Of a stretch of 64,000 nt of DNA, positions 34,898 through 43,764 are shown piece after piece. Made by a program: the position numbers and the translations under genes. The first letter of the stretch is position 1. Each line of letters opens with the position of its first letter. The notes under the pieces were generated by a model. That model was not told the DNA's origin. It made no database searches and worked only from the letters and a program-made list of their open reading frames with translations. Source of the DNA: Paenibacillus phytohabitans (lineage in GTDB: Bacteria; Bacillota; Bacilli; Paenibacillales; Paenibacillaceae); contig NZ_WHOB01000097.1 in assembly GCF_013141775.1 (NCBI RefSeq), forward strand, positions 124,001-188,000. Reading direction: 5' to 3'.

Positions 34898-36636
34898 CCG
34901 GTGCCGGACCGTCAGTGGTTCGCGCCGGGATAATGAGCATGATTGCTCTGCTTGCCGCAAGGCTCGGTATCCTTAAGGATGGAATGAACATTCTGGCCGC
35001 TGCCGCGCTGATGATGCTGGTCTGGAACCCGTATCTGCTGCTCAGCGTCAGCTTTCAGCTGTCCTTTCTGGTGACAGCAGGTCTCATGGTGTATACGCCG
35101 CTGGCCGCGCCATTATTCAGACATTTACCTCCCTGGCTGGCGGGTGCGCTTTCGGTTACTTTTATCGCACAGCTGGTCTCTTTCCCGCTGACTATTTATT
35201 ACTTTAACCAATTTTCGCTGCTGTCCTTTGCCGCCAATCTGCTGCTTGTGCCTTTCATCACGTTCCTGGTGCTGCCGCTTGGTACGCTGGCGCTGATAAT
35301 TGGACGGTTCTGGAATACTGCAGCCCTCTTAACTGTGCAGCTTGCAGAGCTGCTGAATAATGCTACGTTTGCGGCGGTAGAGTGGGTAAACGGGTTTACG
35401 GCAGGTGTGCTGATCTGGGCTTCACCTTCATTACTGTGGATTTGCCTATACTACGGGCTACTTTACGGCTTGTTGTATGCGTTGAAGAGACGGACAGAGA
35501 TTACGCTTGCTCCACAGTATATGGAGGATGAGACCCGGCCGCTGACCGAGCTGGAGCTACCGGGAAACAGCCGTGGTAAGGCCGGAAATACCAGCAGTAA
35601 CAAGGCGGTCCCAGCGGCAGCTTGGAACAGCAGAAGAGCCGCGCTGGCCTTCCAGGCCTTTCCGCAGCCAGACGCTACGCGCTGGGGCAGCCTTGCCGCT
35701 GTGCTGTGCGCTGCCGGTCTGACGCTTCTGCTGTACAGAGGCTACAATGCGGAGGACCTGAACGGTGCGGGAGCGATCAGCTACCTGGATGTGGGGCAGG
35801 GAGACAGCATCCTGATTACCACGCCGGGCGGAGCCCATATTCTGGTGGACGGCGGCGGAACGGTAAGTTTCGGGAAGAAGGAAGCCTGGCGAATCCGCCG
35901 CAGCCCGTTCGAGGTCGGGGCAAAGACGCTGCTGCCGCTGCTGAAGCAGCGGGGCATCCACCGGCTGGATGCGGTGATCCTGACGCATGGCGATCAGGAC
36001 CATGCCGGAGGGCTGCAGGCGGTGCTGGAGGGTATGCCAGTGTCGGCGCTGATGTTCAACGGCATGCTGGCGGATACGGAGCCGTACACCAAGCTGATGA
36101 CTACAGCGCTTGCCGCAGGAGTCCGGCTGTATCCGGTACAGCAGGGCATGGTCCTGGCTCCGGGTGAGGCGGCGCAGCTGCATTTTCTCTGGCCGGAGCC
36201 GCCTGCGGACGGGCAGACTCTGCTAAAAGAGGTAGAGGATCAGAACCACGAATCGGTAGTGTTTCGGATGGAGATGAACGGCCGCAGCTTTCTTTTCACA
36301 GGCGATATGGACCAGGCAGCGGAGGAAGCGATATTGCAATCCGCACAGCAGGCCGGAATACAGGCAGGTAAACCCATCGACATCCTCAAGGTCGCCCACC
36401 ACGGCAGCAAAACCGCAACCAGCGCAGACTGGCTGACCTTCTGGCATCCGGCCGCGGCGGTAATCTCTGCGGGTGTGAACAACTTGTACGGGCATCCGAA
36501 TGGAGATGTACTAGCGCGGCTGGAGGACGCAAATACAGAGGTATACCGGACCGACCAGCATGGCGAGGTTCAGCTCAGGGTGGGTAAGAAAGCGATAATA
36601 ATGAGACATAAGCTTAATATGAAGGATACGGAATAA
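34898..36636 (+). pseudogene. comEC: comEC 3' portion, split by the transposon
   Basis: ComEC forms the membrane channel for transforming DNA and carries a metallo-beta-lactamase domain. This fragment resumes within the competence domain (GAGPSVVRAGIM at about 34901-34936), has several membrane helices up to about 35510, and a complete C-terminal beta-lactamase fold with YLDVGQGDSILI, VDGGG and THGDQDHAGG, then VAHHGS. The N-terminal OB-fold and early helices are missing from the window. The frame stays open upstream through the transposon end to 34777, so a fused product without the first part is possible but unlikely to work. The strain is predicted to be transformation-deficient. Confidence 0.9.
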
Positions 36637-36663
36637 ACTATTTACGATGAACAAAAAAATACA

Positions 36664-37443
36664 TCAAACCCTTTTGCATTCCTTGGGTACGTCACCTTTA
36701 TGCACCCACATGTCGACCATTTGATTAAAGAAGTCTGGCCTCGCCAGAGAGACCCCATGTCCAATGCCAGGGATGATCACGCCATTACAATTGGAGCTGG
36801 CAGCAACAAGATCCTTAGCGGATTGCTTCATCACAGCTTTTTCTTTCTCACCTACTGTAAACAGTATCTTGCCTGTGGCCTCACTGAAACCGGTTGGAAT
36901 AGTGAACGTCATATTCTCTTCCAGCACTGCGATCAGGGCGTCAGGCTGCATCCGGCAGCTTTCTGCATAATATCGTTCAAAGTATTCATTGCCCAGATAT
37001 AGTGTCTTAGCTTGAAGCCTGGAGAACCATCTCTGTTTAATTAAAGGGAAGGTTAGTCTGACTGCCGGTCCAATCCACCTTTTAGCGTACGACATGGGTC
37101 TGACCAGAGCACTGTTTATTATGGCAAAATCAATGAGCGCAGGTCTCAGGCTTACCATCTGGACAGCAACCTGTGCACCTAAAGAGAATCCGACCAGGAC
37201 GACTTTCTTTCCGCCTGCCTTTTCTCCGATTATTTGGATTAATTGTTCTGCACTGCTTTGAATTGAAAATATAACGTCATCATTACTTAACCCGTGTCCA
37301 GGCAAGTCTGGAACCATGCAATGATAATGGGCGAAATATTCCACTTGTCTATCCCACATCCAGCCGCTCACTCCGCCACCGTGCAAGAATACCATCAGAT
37401 AAGATGCGCTTTGATCTCCATACTCCTGATAATGCATAACCAA
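36664..37443 (-). CDS. alpha/beta hydrolase
   Basis: A 259-residue protein with the alpha/beta hydrolase fold: HGGG oxyanion loop (VFLHGGGVSGWMWD at 18-31), nucleophile elbow GFSLGA (Ser about 95), acid Asp or Glu near 205 and GIGHGVSLARPD with the catalytic His near 230. TTG at 37443 is favoured because GAGGAG lies 9 bases upstream; an ATG at 37437 is 15 away. It is convergent with the comEC remnant. The substrate cannot be told. Confidence 0.85.
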   Translation of the reverse strand: MVMHYQEYGDQSASYLMVFLHGGGVSGWMWDRQVEYFAHYHCMVPDLPGHGLSNDDVIFSIQSSAEQLIQIIGEKAGGKKVVLVGFSLGAQVAVQMVSLRPALIDFAIINSALVRPMSYAKRWIGPAVRLTFPLIKQRWFSRLQAKTLYLGNEYFERYYAESCRMQPDALIAVLEENMTFTIPTGFSEATGKILFTVGEKEKAVMKQSAKDLVAASSNCNGVIIPGIGHGVSLARPDFFNQMVDMWVHKGDVPKECKRV

Positions 37444-37510
37444 GCAAGCTCACTCCTCATTGGAAAAAATCCACTCCTACTGGTACGTTCCTGCATGGAG
37501 TTAGTCTCAA

Positions 37511-37552
37511 AAAAAGCACCCGTCAGCTTGTCTCTCAGCTGGCGGGTGCCTT
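37511..37552 (-). terminator. terminator of the nrdIEF operon
   Basis: On the minus strand a GCACCCG-CAGCT / AGCTG-CGGGTGC stem is followed by TTTTTTT (A-run at 37511-37517 on the + strand). It lies downstream of nrdF. The 37600-37740 palindrome lies between nrdF and this terminator. Confidence 0.7.
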
Positions 37553-37612
37553 ATTAATTAAAACTATATAAGCTGAATAAAAGAATATAACCAAAAGCGG
37601 GAAGGACCGGAA

Positions 37613-37733
37613 GGGAATTTTGGAACTGTAGGAGCGTTAGCGTTCGCCTTTGTATACGGATTTCCACCGCGAACAGCGGGTTCAATCAAGAAATCTGTAT
37701 ACGGGCAGCGGCCGGAAGTCCAAATATTCTCGG
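37613..37733. repeat. ~120 bp imperfect palindromic element
   Basis: The inner arms GTATACGGATTTC (37652-37664) and GAAATCTGTATAC (37690-37702) pair with one mismatch. The outer arms (GGGAATTTTGGAAC near 37614 and GTCCAAATATTCTC near 37718) also pair imperfectly. No ORF. It lies in the nrdF 3' region and looks like a miniature inverted-repeat element or structured RNA, possibly dispersed in the genome. Confidence 0.55.
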
Positions 37734-37780
37734 TAGTGACGGCTGAGCTTTAAGTTAGGTTCTTAGATTCAGCTTCTATT

Positions 37781-38740
37781 TCAGAAGCTGAAATCCTCAT
37801 CCCGCAAAGGCTCCACGTTCATCGCACGGACGTAGCCGTTGCCTTTTTTGGAGAAAAAGTCATGCTGCTTGGTGTGGGTGCTGATCCCGTTCTGGACGAT
37901 CGGGTTGATCTCTTCCTCTTCGAACAGCGGGTCCAGCCCCAGGTTCATCATCGCCTTGTTGGCGTTGTAGCGCAGGAAGGACTTCACTTCATCTACAAGC
38001 CCGATCTGGGCGTAGATTTGCTCGGTGTATTGCTCCTCGTTGGCATGCAGCAGACGCAGCAGTCCGACCAGAGTCTGGTAGACATCGCGCTGATCGTCTT
38101 CGGACAGCTCTTCGAAGATCTCCTGGGCGAGTACGCCGACGTAGACGCCGTGGATGCTCTCATCCCGCAGGATCAGGTCGATGATCTCGCCGCTGCAGGT
38201 CATTTTGCCCTGGCCGGCCAGATAGAGCGGGTAGAAGAAGCCGCTGTAGAACAAGTAGCTTTCCAGCAGAACAGAGGCAGCCATTGCCAGATAGAGGTCT
38301 TTGGGCGACTCGATCTTCTTGTAATATTCCGAGATGGTCTCTGCCTTGAATTGCAGGAACGTATTGTCCTCCACCCAGCGGAAGATGCCGTCGATCTCCT
38401 CGGTCGAAGCCAGTGTTGTGAAAATACTGCTGTAAGACTTGGCATGGATCTGCTCCATCATCCCCATGAAGCCGAGGACCGCCTTGCGCTGCAAGCCGTC
38501 CACATGCTCCATAATCTGCGGCATGCCGACGCCGCCCTGGATGGTATCGAGCAGGGTCAGTCCGCCCAGCACCTTCATATAAGAGTCCTTTTCGATCTCG
38601 CTCAGCGTGAGCCAGGACATTTTGTCATCGGATAATGGAATTTCGTCGTCGGTCCAGAACTGCATAATATTCTGATTCCAGAACATCAGCGAGTAGTCGT
38701 CGTCGGGACGGTTCCAGTTCACGGCTTTGATTGCGCTCAT
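37781..38740 (-). CDS. nrdF: class Ib ribonucleotide reductase beta subunit
   Basis: NrdF holds the dinuclear Mn or Fe site and tyrosyl radical that starts ribonucleotide reduction by NrdE. The 319-residue protein has the ferritin-like fold: metal ligands in D-T-I-Q near 65, EQIHAKSYS near 96-104, and DESIHG near 194. Normal length. ATG at 38740 follows AGGGAG. Third gene of nrdI-nrdE-nrdF, 37 bases after nrdE. Complete. Confidence 0.95.
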   Translation of the reverse strand: MSAIKAVNWNRPDDDYSLMFWNQNIMQFWTDDEIPLSDDKMSWLTLSEIEKDSYMKVLGGLTLLDTIQGGVGMPQIMEHVDGLQRKAVLGFMGMMEQIHAKSYSSIFTTLASTEEIDGIFRWVEDNTFLQFKAETISEYYKKIESPKDLYLAMAASVLLESYLFYSGFFYPLYLAGQGKMTCSGEIIDLILRDESIHGVYVGVLAQEIFEELSEDDQRDVYQTLVGLLRLLHANEEQYTEQIYAQIGLVDEVKSFLRYNANKAMMNLGLDPLFEEEEINPIVQNGISTHTKQHDFFSKKGNGYVRAMNVEPLRDEDFSF

Positions 38741-38777
38741 AATGATCTATTCTCCCTTTCTGTACCTGTGCCCGCTC

Positions 38778-40862
38778 TTAGATGGAGCAGGACAGGCATT
38801 CCTCGACAGACAGTTTATTGGTCCGGGTGTAGTACAGGGATTTCAGCCCTTTGTGTGCCGCATACAGGTAAGAGCGGGCCAGCTCACGGGTCGTTACATC
38901 ACTGTTCACATGCAGGACCGTCGAGATACCCTGGTCGATATGAGGCTGAATTTCCGCAATCAGGTCAATCACCTTGAACTGGTCCATCTGGTATGCAGAT
39001 TTATAGAAGAATACATTGTCCGGACGCAGGTAAGGCATCGGATAGTAGGTGGTCGAGTTGGCATACGTGCGGGTCTCGATCTGTTCTACAATCGGCATTA
39101 CGCTGGACGTGGCATTCTGGATGTAAGAGATGCTCGCAGTCGGCGCAATCGCCAGACGGTAGGCATGGTACAGGCCGTTCTTCATGACGTCATCACGCAG
39201 CTGCTTCCAGTCCTCAGTTGTAGGAATATAGATGCCCTGGAACAGCTCCTGCGCTCTTGCAGTAACCGGACGGTAGTCCGTGGTCAGGTAGCGGTCGAAA
39301 TACACGCCGGACGCATAATCCGATGCTGCGAAGCCATGGAAGGTCTCACCAGTCTCAGCTGCGATCTGCATACTCTTTTCAATCGAATGGAAGTTCATCG
39401 TCATGAAGAAGGTCCGGGCGAAATCGCGGGCCTGCTCACTCTCATAAGCAATCTTGTTCTTGGCAAAGTAACCGTGCAGATTCATCACACCCAGGCCGAC
39501 GGAGTGCATCTCTTTGTTCGCTTTAGCCACACCCGGAGCATTGGAGACGGTAGTCATATCGCTGACTGCAGTCAGTGCGAGCATGCCTTCATGAACGGAT
39601 TCACGAATCTTGCCATGCTCCATCACATTCACAATGTTGAGGGAAGCCAGGTTGCAGCTGATATCACGGCGGATCGCGTCCTGCTCTCCGTAGTTGTTAA
39701 TCTCGGAAGTCTCCTGCAATTGGAAAATCTCGGTGCACAGGTTCGACATCTTGATCTGACCCACATTACGCAGGGCGTGAGCGGCATTGGCATTGCTCTT
39801 GTTCATAATATACGGATAGCCCGATTCGAGCTGGATCATGGCAATTTTGGTCAGCATGTCGCGTGCGCTCATGGCAACCTTCTTCTTCACGCGCGAATCA
39901 GCAAGCAGGGTATCGTACATCACGTCCAGATCCATATCATCCAGATGCGTTCCATACGCCTGATACACAGTATAAGGAGCGAATACATGCAGCGGCTGAT
40001 TATCCTGTGCGAGCTTGTAGAAGCGGTTAGGCACGATCAGGCCGATAGACAACGTCTTCAGGCGTGTCCGTTCGTCGGCGTTGATTTTTTTGCTGTCCAG
40101 GAATTCGAGTACATCCCAGCCGAAAATATTATAATAAGCCGCGCCCGAACCCTTGCGCTGACCCATCTGGTCCGCGTAGGAGAAGCCGTCTTCCATGAGC
40201 TTCAGGACAGGCATGATGCCTTTGGCCGCATCCTCGACGCCCTTGATGGTCTCGCCGCGCGAACGCAGCTTGGACAGATTAACCGCCACACCGCCGCCGA
40301 TCTTGGACAGCTGCATGCAGGTGTTCAGCACATAGTTGATCGAGTTGAGCGAGTCATCCATCTCCAGCAGGAAGCAGGAGACCATCTCACCGCGGCGGCT
40401 TTTGCCGGCATTGAGGAAGGTCGGGGTAGCCGGCTGCAGGCGCTGCTCCATCATCGAGCGGGCCAGCGTGCGGGCTGTCTCCACGTTGCCGCGTCCCAGA
40501 TGCAGGGCCACCACAGCTACGCGGTCCGGGTAATGCTCAAGATATTGCTTACGGTCATTGCTTTTGACGGCATAGTCTGTGTAGAACTTGGAAGCCGCCA
40601 TATAGGAAGGGAACTGGAAGTTATATTCGTGGGCAATCCGGTAGACGTCCTCCATCTCAGCTGCGGAATAACGGTCATACAGGTCCTCGTAGTAATCATT
40701 GGCAATCATATAATCGATCTTCGCTTTGGTAGTTGTGAAAGTCAGGCTGCGCCGCTCCACATCCCGCATGAACTCGGCTACTGCTTCCTGGTCCTTATCC
40801 AATTGGAAAAAGCCGCTTTCGTCTCTCTTCATCAACATGTTGTTCAGTTCAATATGCCGCAA
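38778..40862 (-). CDS. nrdE: class Ib ribonucleotide reductase alpha subunit
   Basis: NrdE catalyses reduction of ribonucleoside diphosphates, using a thiyl radical. The 694-residue protein has an N-terminal N-terminal-like domain, substrate-site CFLLEMDDSLNSI, the finger loop with NLCTEI (Asn-Cys-Glu), and a C-terminal C-x2-C (ECLSCSI) for redox exchange. Length is normal for NrdE. TTG at 40862 has AGGAGGT 8 bases upstream. Its start overlaps nrdI by 14 bases. No intein or truncation seen. Confidence 0.95.
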   Translation of the reverse strand: MRHIELNNMLMKRDESGFFQLDKDQEAVAEFMRDVERRSLTFTTTKAKIDYMIANDYYEDLYDRYSAAEMEDVYRIAHEYNFQFPSYMAASKFYTDYAVKSNDRKQYLEHYPDRVAVVALHLGRGNVETARTLARSMMEQRLQPATPTFLNAGKSRRGEMVSCFLLEMDDSLNSINYVLNTCMQLSKIGGGVAVNLSKLRSRGETIKGVEDAAKGIMPVLKLMEDGFSYADQMGQRKGSGAAYYNIFGWDVLEFLDSKKINADERTRLKTLSIGLIVPNRFYKLAQDNQPLHVFAPYTVYQAYGTHLDDMDLDVMYDTLLADSRVKKKVAMSARDMLTKIAMIQLESGYPYIMNKSNANAAHALRNVGQIKMSNLCTEIFQLQETSEINNYGEQDAIRRDISCNLASLNIVNVMEHGKIRESVHEGMLALTAVSDMTTVSNAPGVAKANKEMHSVGLGVMNLHGYFAKNKIAYESEQARDFARTFFMTMNFHSIEKSMQIAAETGETFHGFAASDYASGVYFDRYLTTDYRPVTARAQELFQGIYIPTTEDWKQLRDDVMKNGLYHAYRLAIAPTASISYIQNATSSVMPIVEQIETRTYANSTTYYPMPYLRPDNVFFYKSAYQMDQFKVIDLIAEIQPHIDQGISTVLHVNSDVTTRELARSYLYAAHKGLKSLYYTRTNKLSVEECLSCSI

Positions 40863-41208
40863 CCCGGTCCACCTCCTGTTTTATGCGCTGTACATCACCA
40901 AATGTTCCCGACAACTCAAACTTGCCGACCACCGGTACGTTGTAACGCTGTGCAATTAAATCTGCGCTGTGTGCGTATAGCTCACCCCAGTTTTTGTTGC
41001 CGCTCGCGGCGATGCCTTTGAGCCTGGAATGGTTCTTCTCTAAGAAAGAAGCTACCTTCTCTGGAATCTGTCCAAATCCGGTGGTGTATGTAACAAGCAC
41101 GTAAGGCTCGTCGATCGTCATATGCTCTTCGATTTGAACAGCGGGAAGCTTCAGCTTATTAATGAACCTTCTAACGTTGCCGGTCTTGGAATCGTAAGCA
41201 ATCAACAT
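40849..41208 (-). CDS. nrdI: NrdI flavodoxin-like protein
   Basis: NrdI is the flavodoxin-like protein that delivers the oxidant to assemble the Mn2-tyrosyl cofactor of NrdF. The 119-residue protein has MLIAYDSKTGNVRRF (phosphate-binding loop), TYTTGFGQIP and GNKNWGELY. ATG at 41208 follows AGGAGGT 8 bases upstream. First gene of the nrdIEF operon, with the NrdR-type boxes about 90 bases upstream. Confidence 0.93.
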   Translation of the reverse strand: MLIAYDSKTGNVRRFINKLKLPAVQIEEHMTIDEPYVLVTYTTGFGQIPEKVASFLEKNHSRLKGIAASGNKNWGELYAHSADLIAQRYNVPVVGKFELSGTFGDVQRIKQEVDRVAAY

Positions 41209-41297
41209 GGTTCCTAACCTCCTATAACATGTAGCTATTTCTACTTGACAAATGATGACGGGCAATTTCACTAGATTTATTGGCTTTTCTATTATAT

Positions 41298-41344
41298 ACA
41301 CTATATTTAGTAACGTTTAATCATTTTACTACCATATATTGAAA
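41298..41344. promoter_or_regulatory. two NrdR-type boxes and -10 region upstream of nrdI
   Basis: ACACTATATTTAGTAA at 41298-41313 and CTACCATATATTGAAA at 41329-41344 are 31 bases apart and agree at most positions of the AT-rich ACACWATATATWGTGT-like NrdR pattern. A TATAAT-like hexamer on the minus strand lies at 41291-41296, overlapping the first box. Pairs of boxes about 31 bp apart are the usual NrdR arrangement, so repression by NrdR is inferred. The spacer 41345-41566 shows no gene. Confidence 0.5.
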
Positions 41345-41566
41345 AGTCAATAGACCAACTGGTCCTTCTAACCCCCTGATTTGCCTATGAAAAAGGGAGA
41401 AAACCACGCCCCGCCTGCATTCTATTCTCTTATAATTTATTAGTATTTTTTTTAAGCTTTTTTGTGGGCCGGTGTCGGGTGAGAATTGAGTCCTGTAGAA
41501 TGGGAAGTTGCCCTTTGCAGCCGCTGACGCTCAGCCAACTGGTACCCGGACAAATGTGCAGACCAA

Positions 41567-41605
41567 ACCCCCAAGCGATAAGCCGCCTGGGGGTTGTTGT
41601 TTTTT
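41567..41605 (+). terminator. orphan hairpin with T-tract
   Basis: CAACCCCC-type stem (CCCCCAAGCG / CGCCTGGGGG) followed by GTTGTTTTTTT on the + strand. No + strand gene precedes it, so its partner is unclear. Confidence 0.5.
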
Positions 41606-41697
41606 TGCAGGACAGAGGCTGGCGAGGATAAGCTGCAGCATGTTAGGTGCTGGACCAGGTGAGCGTACGCAGGGGAGCGCACCGTCAGCAGAGTGAA

Positions 41698-41876
41698 GCG
41701 GACTCAAAAGCTCTTATTTCCCTGAAAAACCCTTTTCCGGGACTTAAGCGGACTGAGAATCAGCTATCTTGCTCATTTGAGCCTGAAACAGGCTGTCGCA
41801 GGCCAATTAGCGGAATCTGAGTCCGCTTAGCCGGCAAATCTGCCCCATTTGGGCGAATAGCGGATTTTCAGTCCGC
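41698..41876. repeat. four-unit cluster of GCGGACT quasi-palindromes
   Basis: Units begin at 41698 (GCGGACTCAAAAGC), 41748 (GCGGACTGAGAATCAGC), 41810 (GCGGAATCTGAGTCCGC) and 41860 (GCGGATTTTCAGTCCGC), with spacings of 50, 62 and 50. The first two are in one orientation, the last two are inverted. The same motif recurs at 48713-48890. The region is intergenic and non-coding. Confidence 0.6.
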
Positions 41877-41961
41877 CTGACTGGCTTAGGTTCCCCGATG
41901 GGCTATGGGGCTAAGATAAGCCCCGCCAAGCACTATATTATTCCCCGTGTGAGCAGCGCCG

Positions 41962-43764
41962 TCACGAACTCATAATATGACTCCGGCTCTCCTCCAGCAG
42001 CTCGGCATAATATCCTCCCCGCTGCCGCAGCTCACGGGGATGTCCGGATTCGGCGATCCGGCCTTCCTTCATCGCAATGATAAGGTCCGCACCGGCAATC
42101 GTAGACAGCCGGTGGGCGATGATCAGCGTTGTTCTGCCGCTGGCGACGTTATCGATCGCCTTCTGGATCAGCTTTTCTGTATGTGTGTCGATGTTAGCGG
42201 TGGCTTCATCGAGCACGAAGATTGCCGGATCATGGGCGATGGCCCGGGCGAAGGAGATCAGCTGCCGCTGGCCGGCAGACAGGGTGCCGCCCCGCTCAGT
42301 GACCGGGCCCTCCATCCCGCCAGGGGAGCCCAGCACGAACTCTTCCGCGCAGGAGGCCTGCAGCGCTTCCAGCACGTTCTCCTCGGCAATATCATCGCCA
42401 AGGGTGATGTTGTCGCGGATCGTGCCGGAGAACAGGAAGACATCCTGAAGCACGACGGAAATATTCCGCCGCAGATCATCCAGCCGGATATCGTTCACAT
42501 TGACACCGTCAATCAGAATCTCGCCTTTCTGCACGCGGTAGAAGCCGTTGATCAGACTGATAATTGTAGTTTTGCCTGCACCGGTCTCGCCGATGAAGGC
42601 GGCGGTCTGCCCTTTAGCAATCACGAAGCTTACATCCTTCAGCACCCAGTCGGCGTCGTTATAGGCGAACCAGACATGGCGGAACTCAATGGTTCCGTGC
42701 AGGCGGTCCATCGATAAGCCGCGATCCGGCTGCTCCAGGCGGTCCTCCTCACGGATCAGCTCATAGATACGCTCTGTGGATACGAGGGCAGACTGTATGG
42801 AGGTGTACTTGTCGGCCAGGTCGGAGATGGGGCCAAAGAACTGCTTGATGTACGTCGTGAACGCAAACAGCACGCCGATCTGCAGGTTGCCGCCGGAGAT
42901 CCGGCTGATGCTGTACCAGACCAGGATGGCTACGGCCAGACTCTGGAACATATCCGAGGCGGGCTTCAGCACACTGTTGAGCCGGACCTGAATCAGGGTG
43001 GTTTTGAAATATTCCCCGTTCAGCTTCAGGAATTGATCCTCTTTTTCCTTTTCTGCGCGGAAGCTTTGAATAACCCGCATCCCGGAGATACTCTCAGCAA
43101 TGAACCCGTTGATCTGTCCAATAAAGTGCTTCATATGGAAGAAGTTCTTTTTGATCCGGTTCTTAATGAAGAGAACCAGGAAGGCCATCACCGGAATCAC
43201 GGTAAAAGAAACCAGTGTTAAGGACGGGCTGAGCAGCAGCATGGCGTAGATGATCCCCAGCAGCAGCAGGACATCCTTGACCAGCGAGATAACCACATCG
43301 GTGTATAGCTCGCTGATCTCAGCGGTGTCGTTGGTGGCCCGGGTAATCAGCCGTCCGGAGGAGGTCCGGTCCAGATAGGGAAGCGGTAGCCGTTCAATGA
43401 TGGAGAACACTCTCACCCGCAGCTCATGGATCAGGCTCTGTCCCGCTTTGCCGGCAATCAGCGCCTGAAGATACGAGAAGATCCCGCCAGCCGCGGCTAC
43501 GGTCACATACAGCAGGGCTAAGCCCCCAATCGAATTCAGTCCGCTCTGAGCAGCGCCTCCGATCAGGAAGTGGTCGATCACGCGCTGCAGAATCAGCGGC
43601 TGGATCAGAAAAGCGCCATTTACAATCACCACGCACAGACAGGCAAGCAGAAGCTGGAACTTGTAAGGGGCAGATAACCGCAGCAGGAGCCTTACTGCAC
43701 CAGCTTCGGATTTGTCCCGTCTAGCAGACCTCTCCTTCTTCAAGCTGTTCGGTATAGATGTCAT
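41962..43764 (-). CDS. ABC multidrug exporter half-transporter, subunit B
   Basis: A 600-residue ABC-B-type exporter: six-helix membrane domain at about 25-330, then the nucleotide-binding domain with Walker A GETGAGKT near 385, signature LSAGQRQ near 485, and Walker B FVLDEATAN with a canonical catalytic Glu. It overlaps the neighbouring ABC gene by 44 bases, in the order partner then this gene. The pair resembles heterodimeric exporters like BmrC/BmrD or YheH/YheI. ATG at 43764 follows AAAGGAGG. Substrate unknown; drug or lipid export is typical. Confidence 0.9.
   Translation of the reverse strand: MTSIPNSLKKERSARRDKSEAGAVRLLLRLSAPYKFQLLLACLCVVIVNGAFLIQPLILQRVIDHFLIGGAAQSGLNSIGGLALLYVTVAAAGGIFSYLQALIAGKAGQSLIHELRVRVFSIIERLPLPYLDRTSSGRLITRATNDTAEISELYTDVVISLVKDVLLLLGIIYAMLLLSPSLTLVSFTVIPVMAFLVLFIKNRIKKNFFHMKHFIGQINGFIAESISGMRVIQSFRAEKEKEDQFLKLNGEYFKTTLIQVRLNSVLKPASDMFQSLAVAILVWYSISRISGGNLQIGVLFAFTTYIKQFFGPISDLADKYTSIQSALVSTERIYELIREEDRLEQPDRGLSMDRLHGTIEFRHVWFAYNDADWVLKDVSFVIAKGQTAAFIGETGAGKTTIISLINGFYRVQKGEILIDGVNVNDIRLDDLRRNISVVLQDVFLFSGTIRDNITLGDDIAEENVLEALQASCAEEFVLGSPGGMEGPVTERGGTLSAGQRQLISFARAIAHDPAIFVLDEATANIDTHTEKLIQKAIDNVASGRTTLIIAHRLSTIAGADLIIAMKEGRIAESGHPRELRQRGGYYAELLEESRSHIMSS

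Noticed and set aside
35557..36183. Open frame on the minus strand opposite the comEC beta-lactamase region
   Set aside because: Shadow of comEC; no family motif.
38727..41021. A 764-codon open frame on the + strand opposite nrdE
   Set aside because: It is the reverse complement of nrdE in GC-rich DNA. nrdE is complete and clearly real, and the + strand frame has no ribosome site or recognisable domain.
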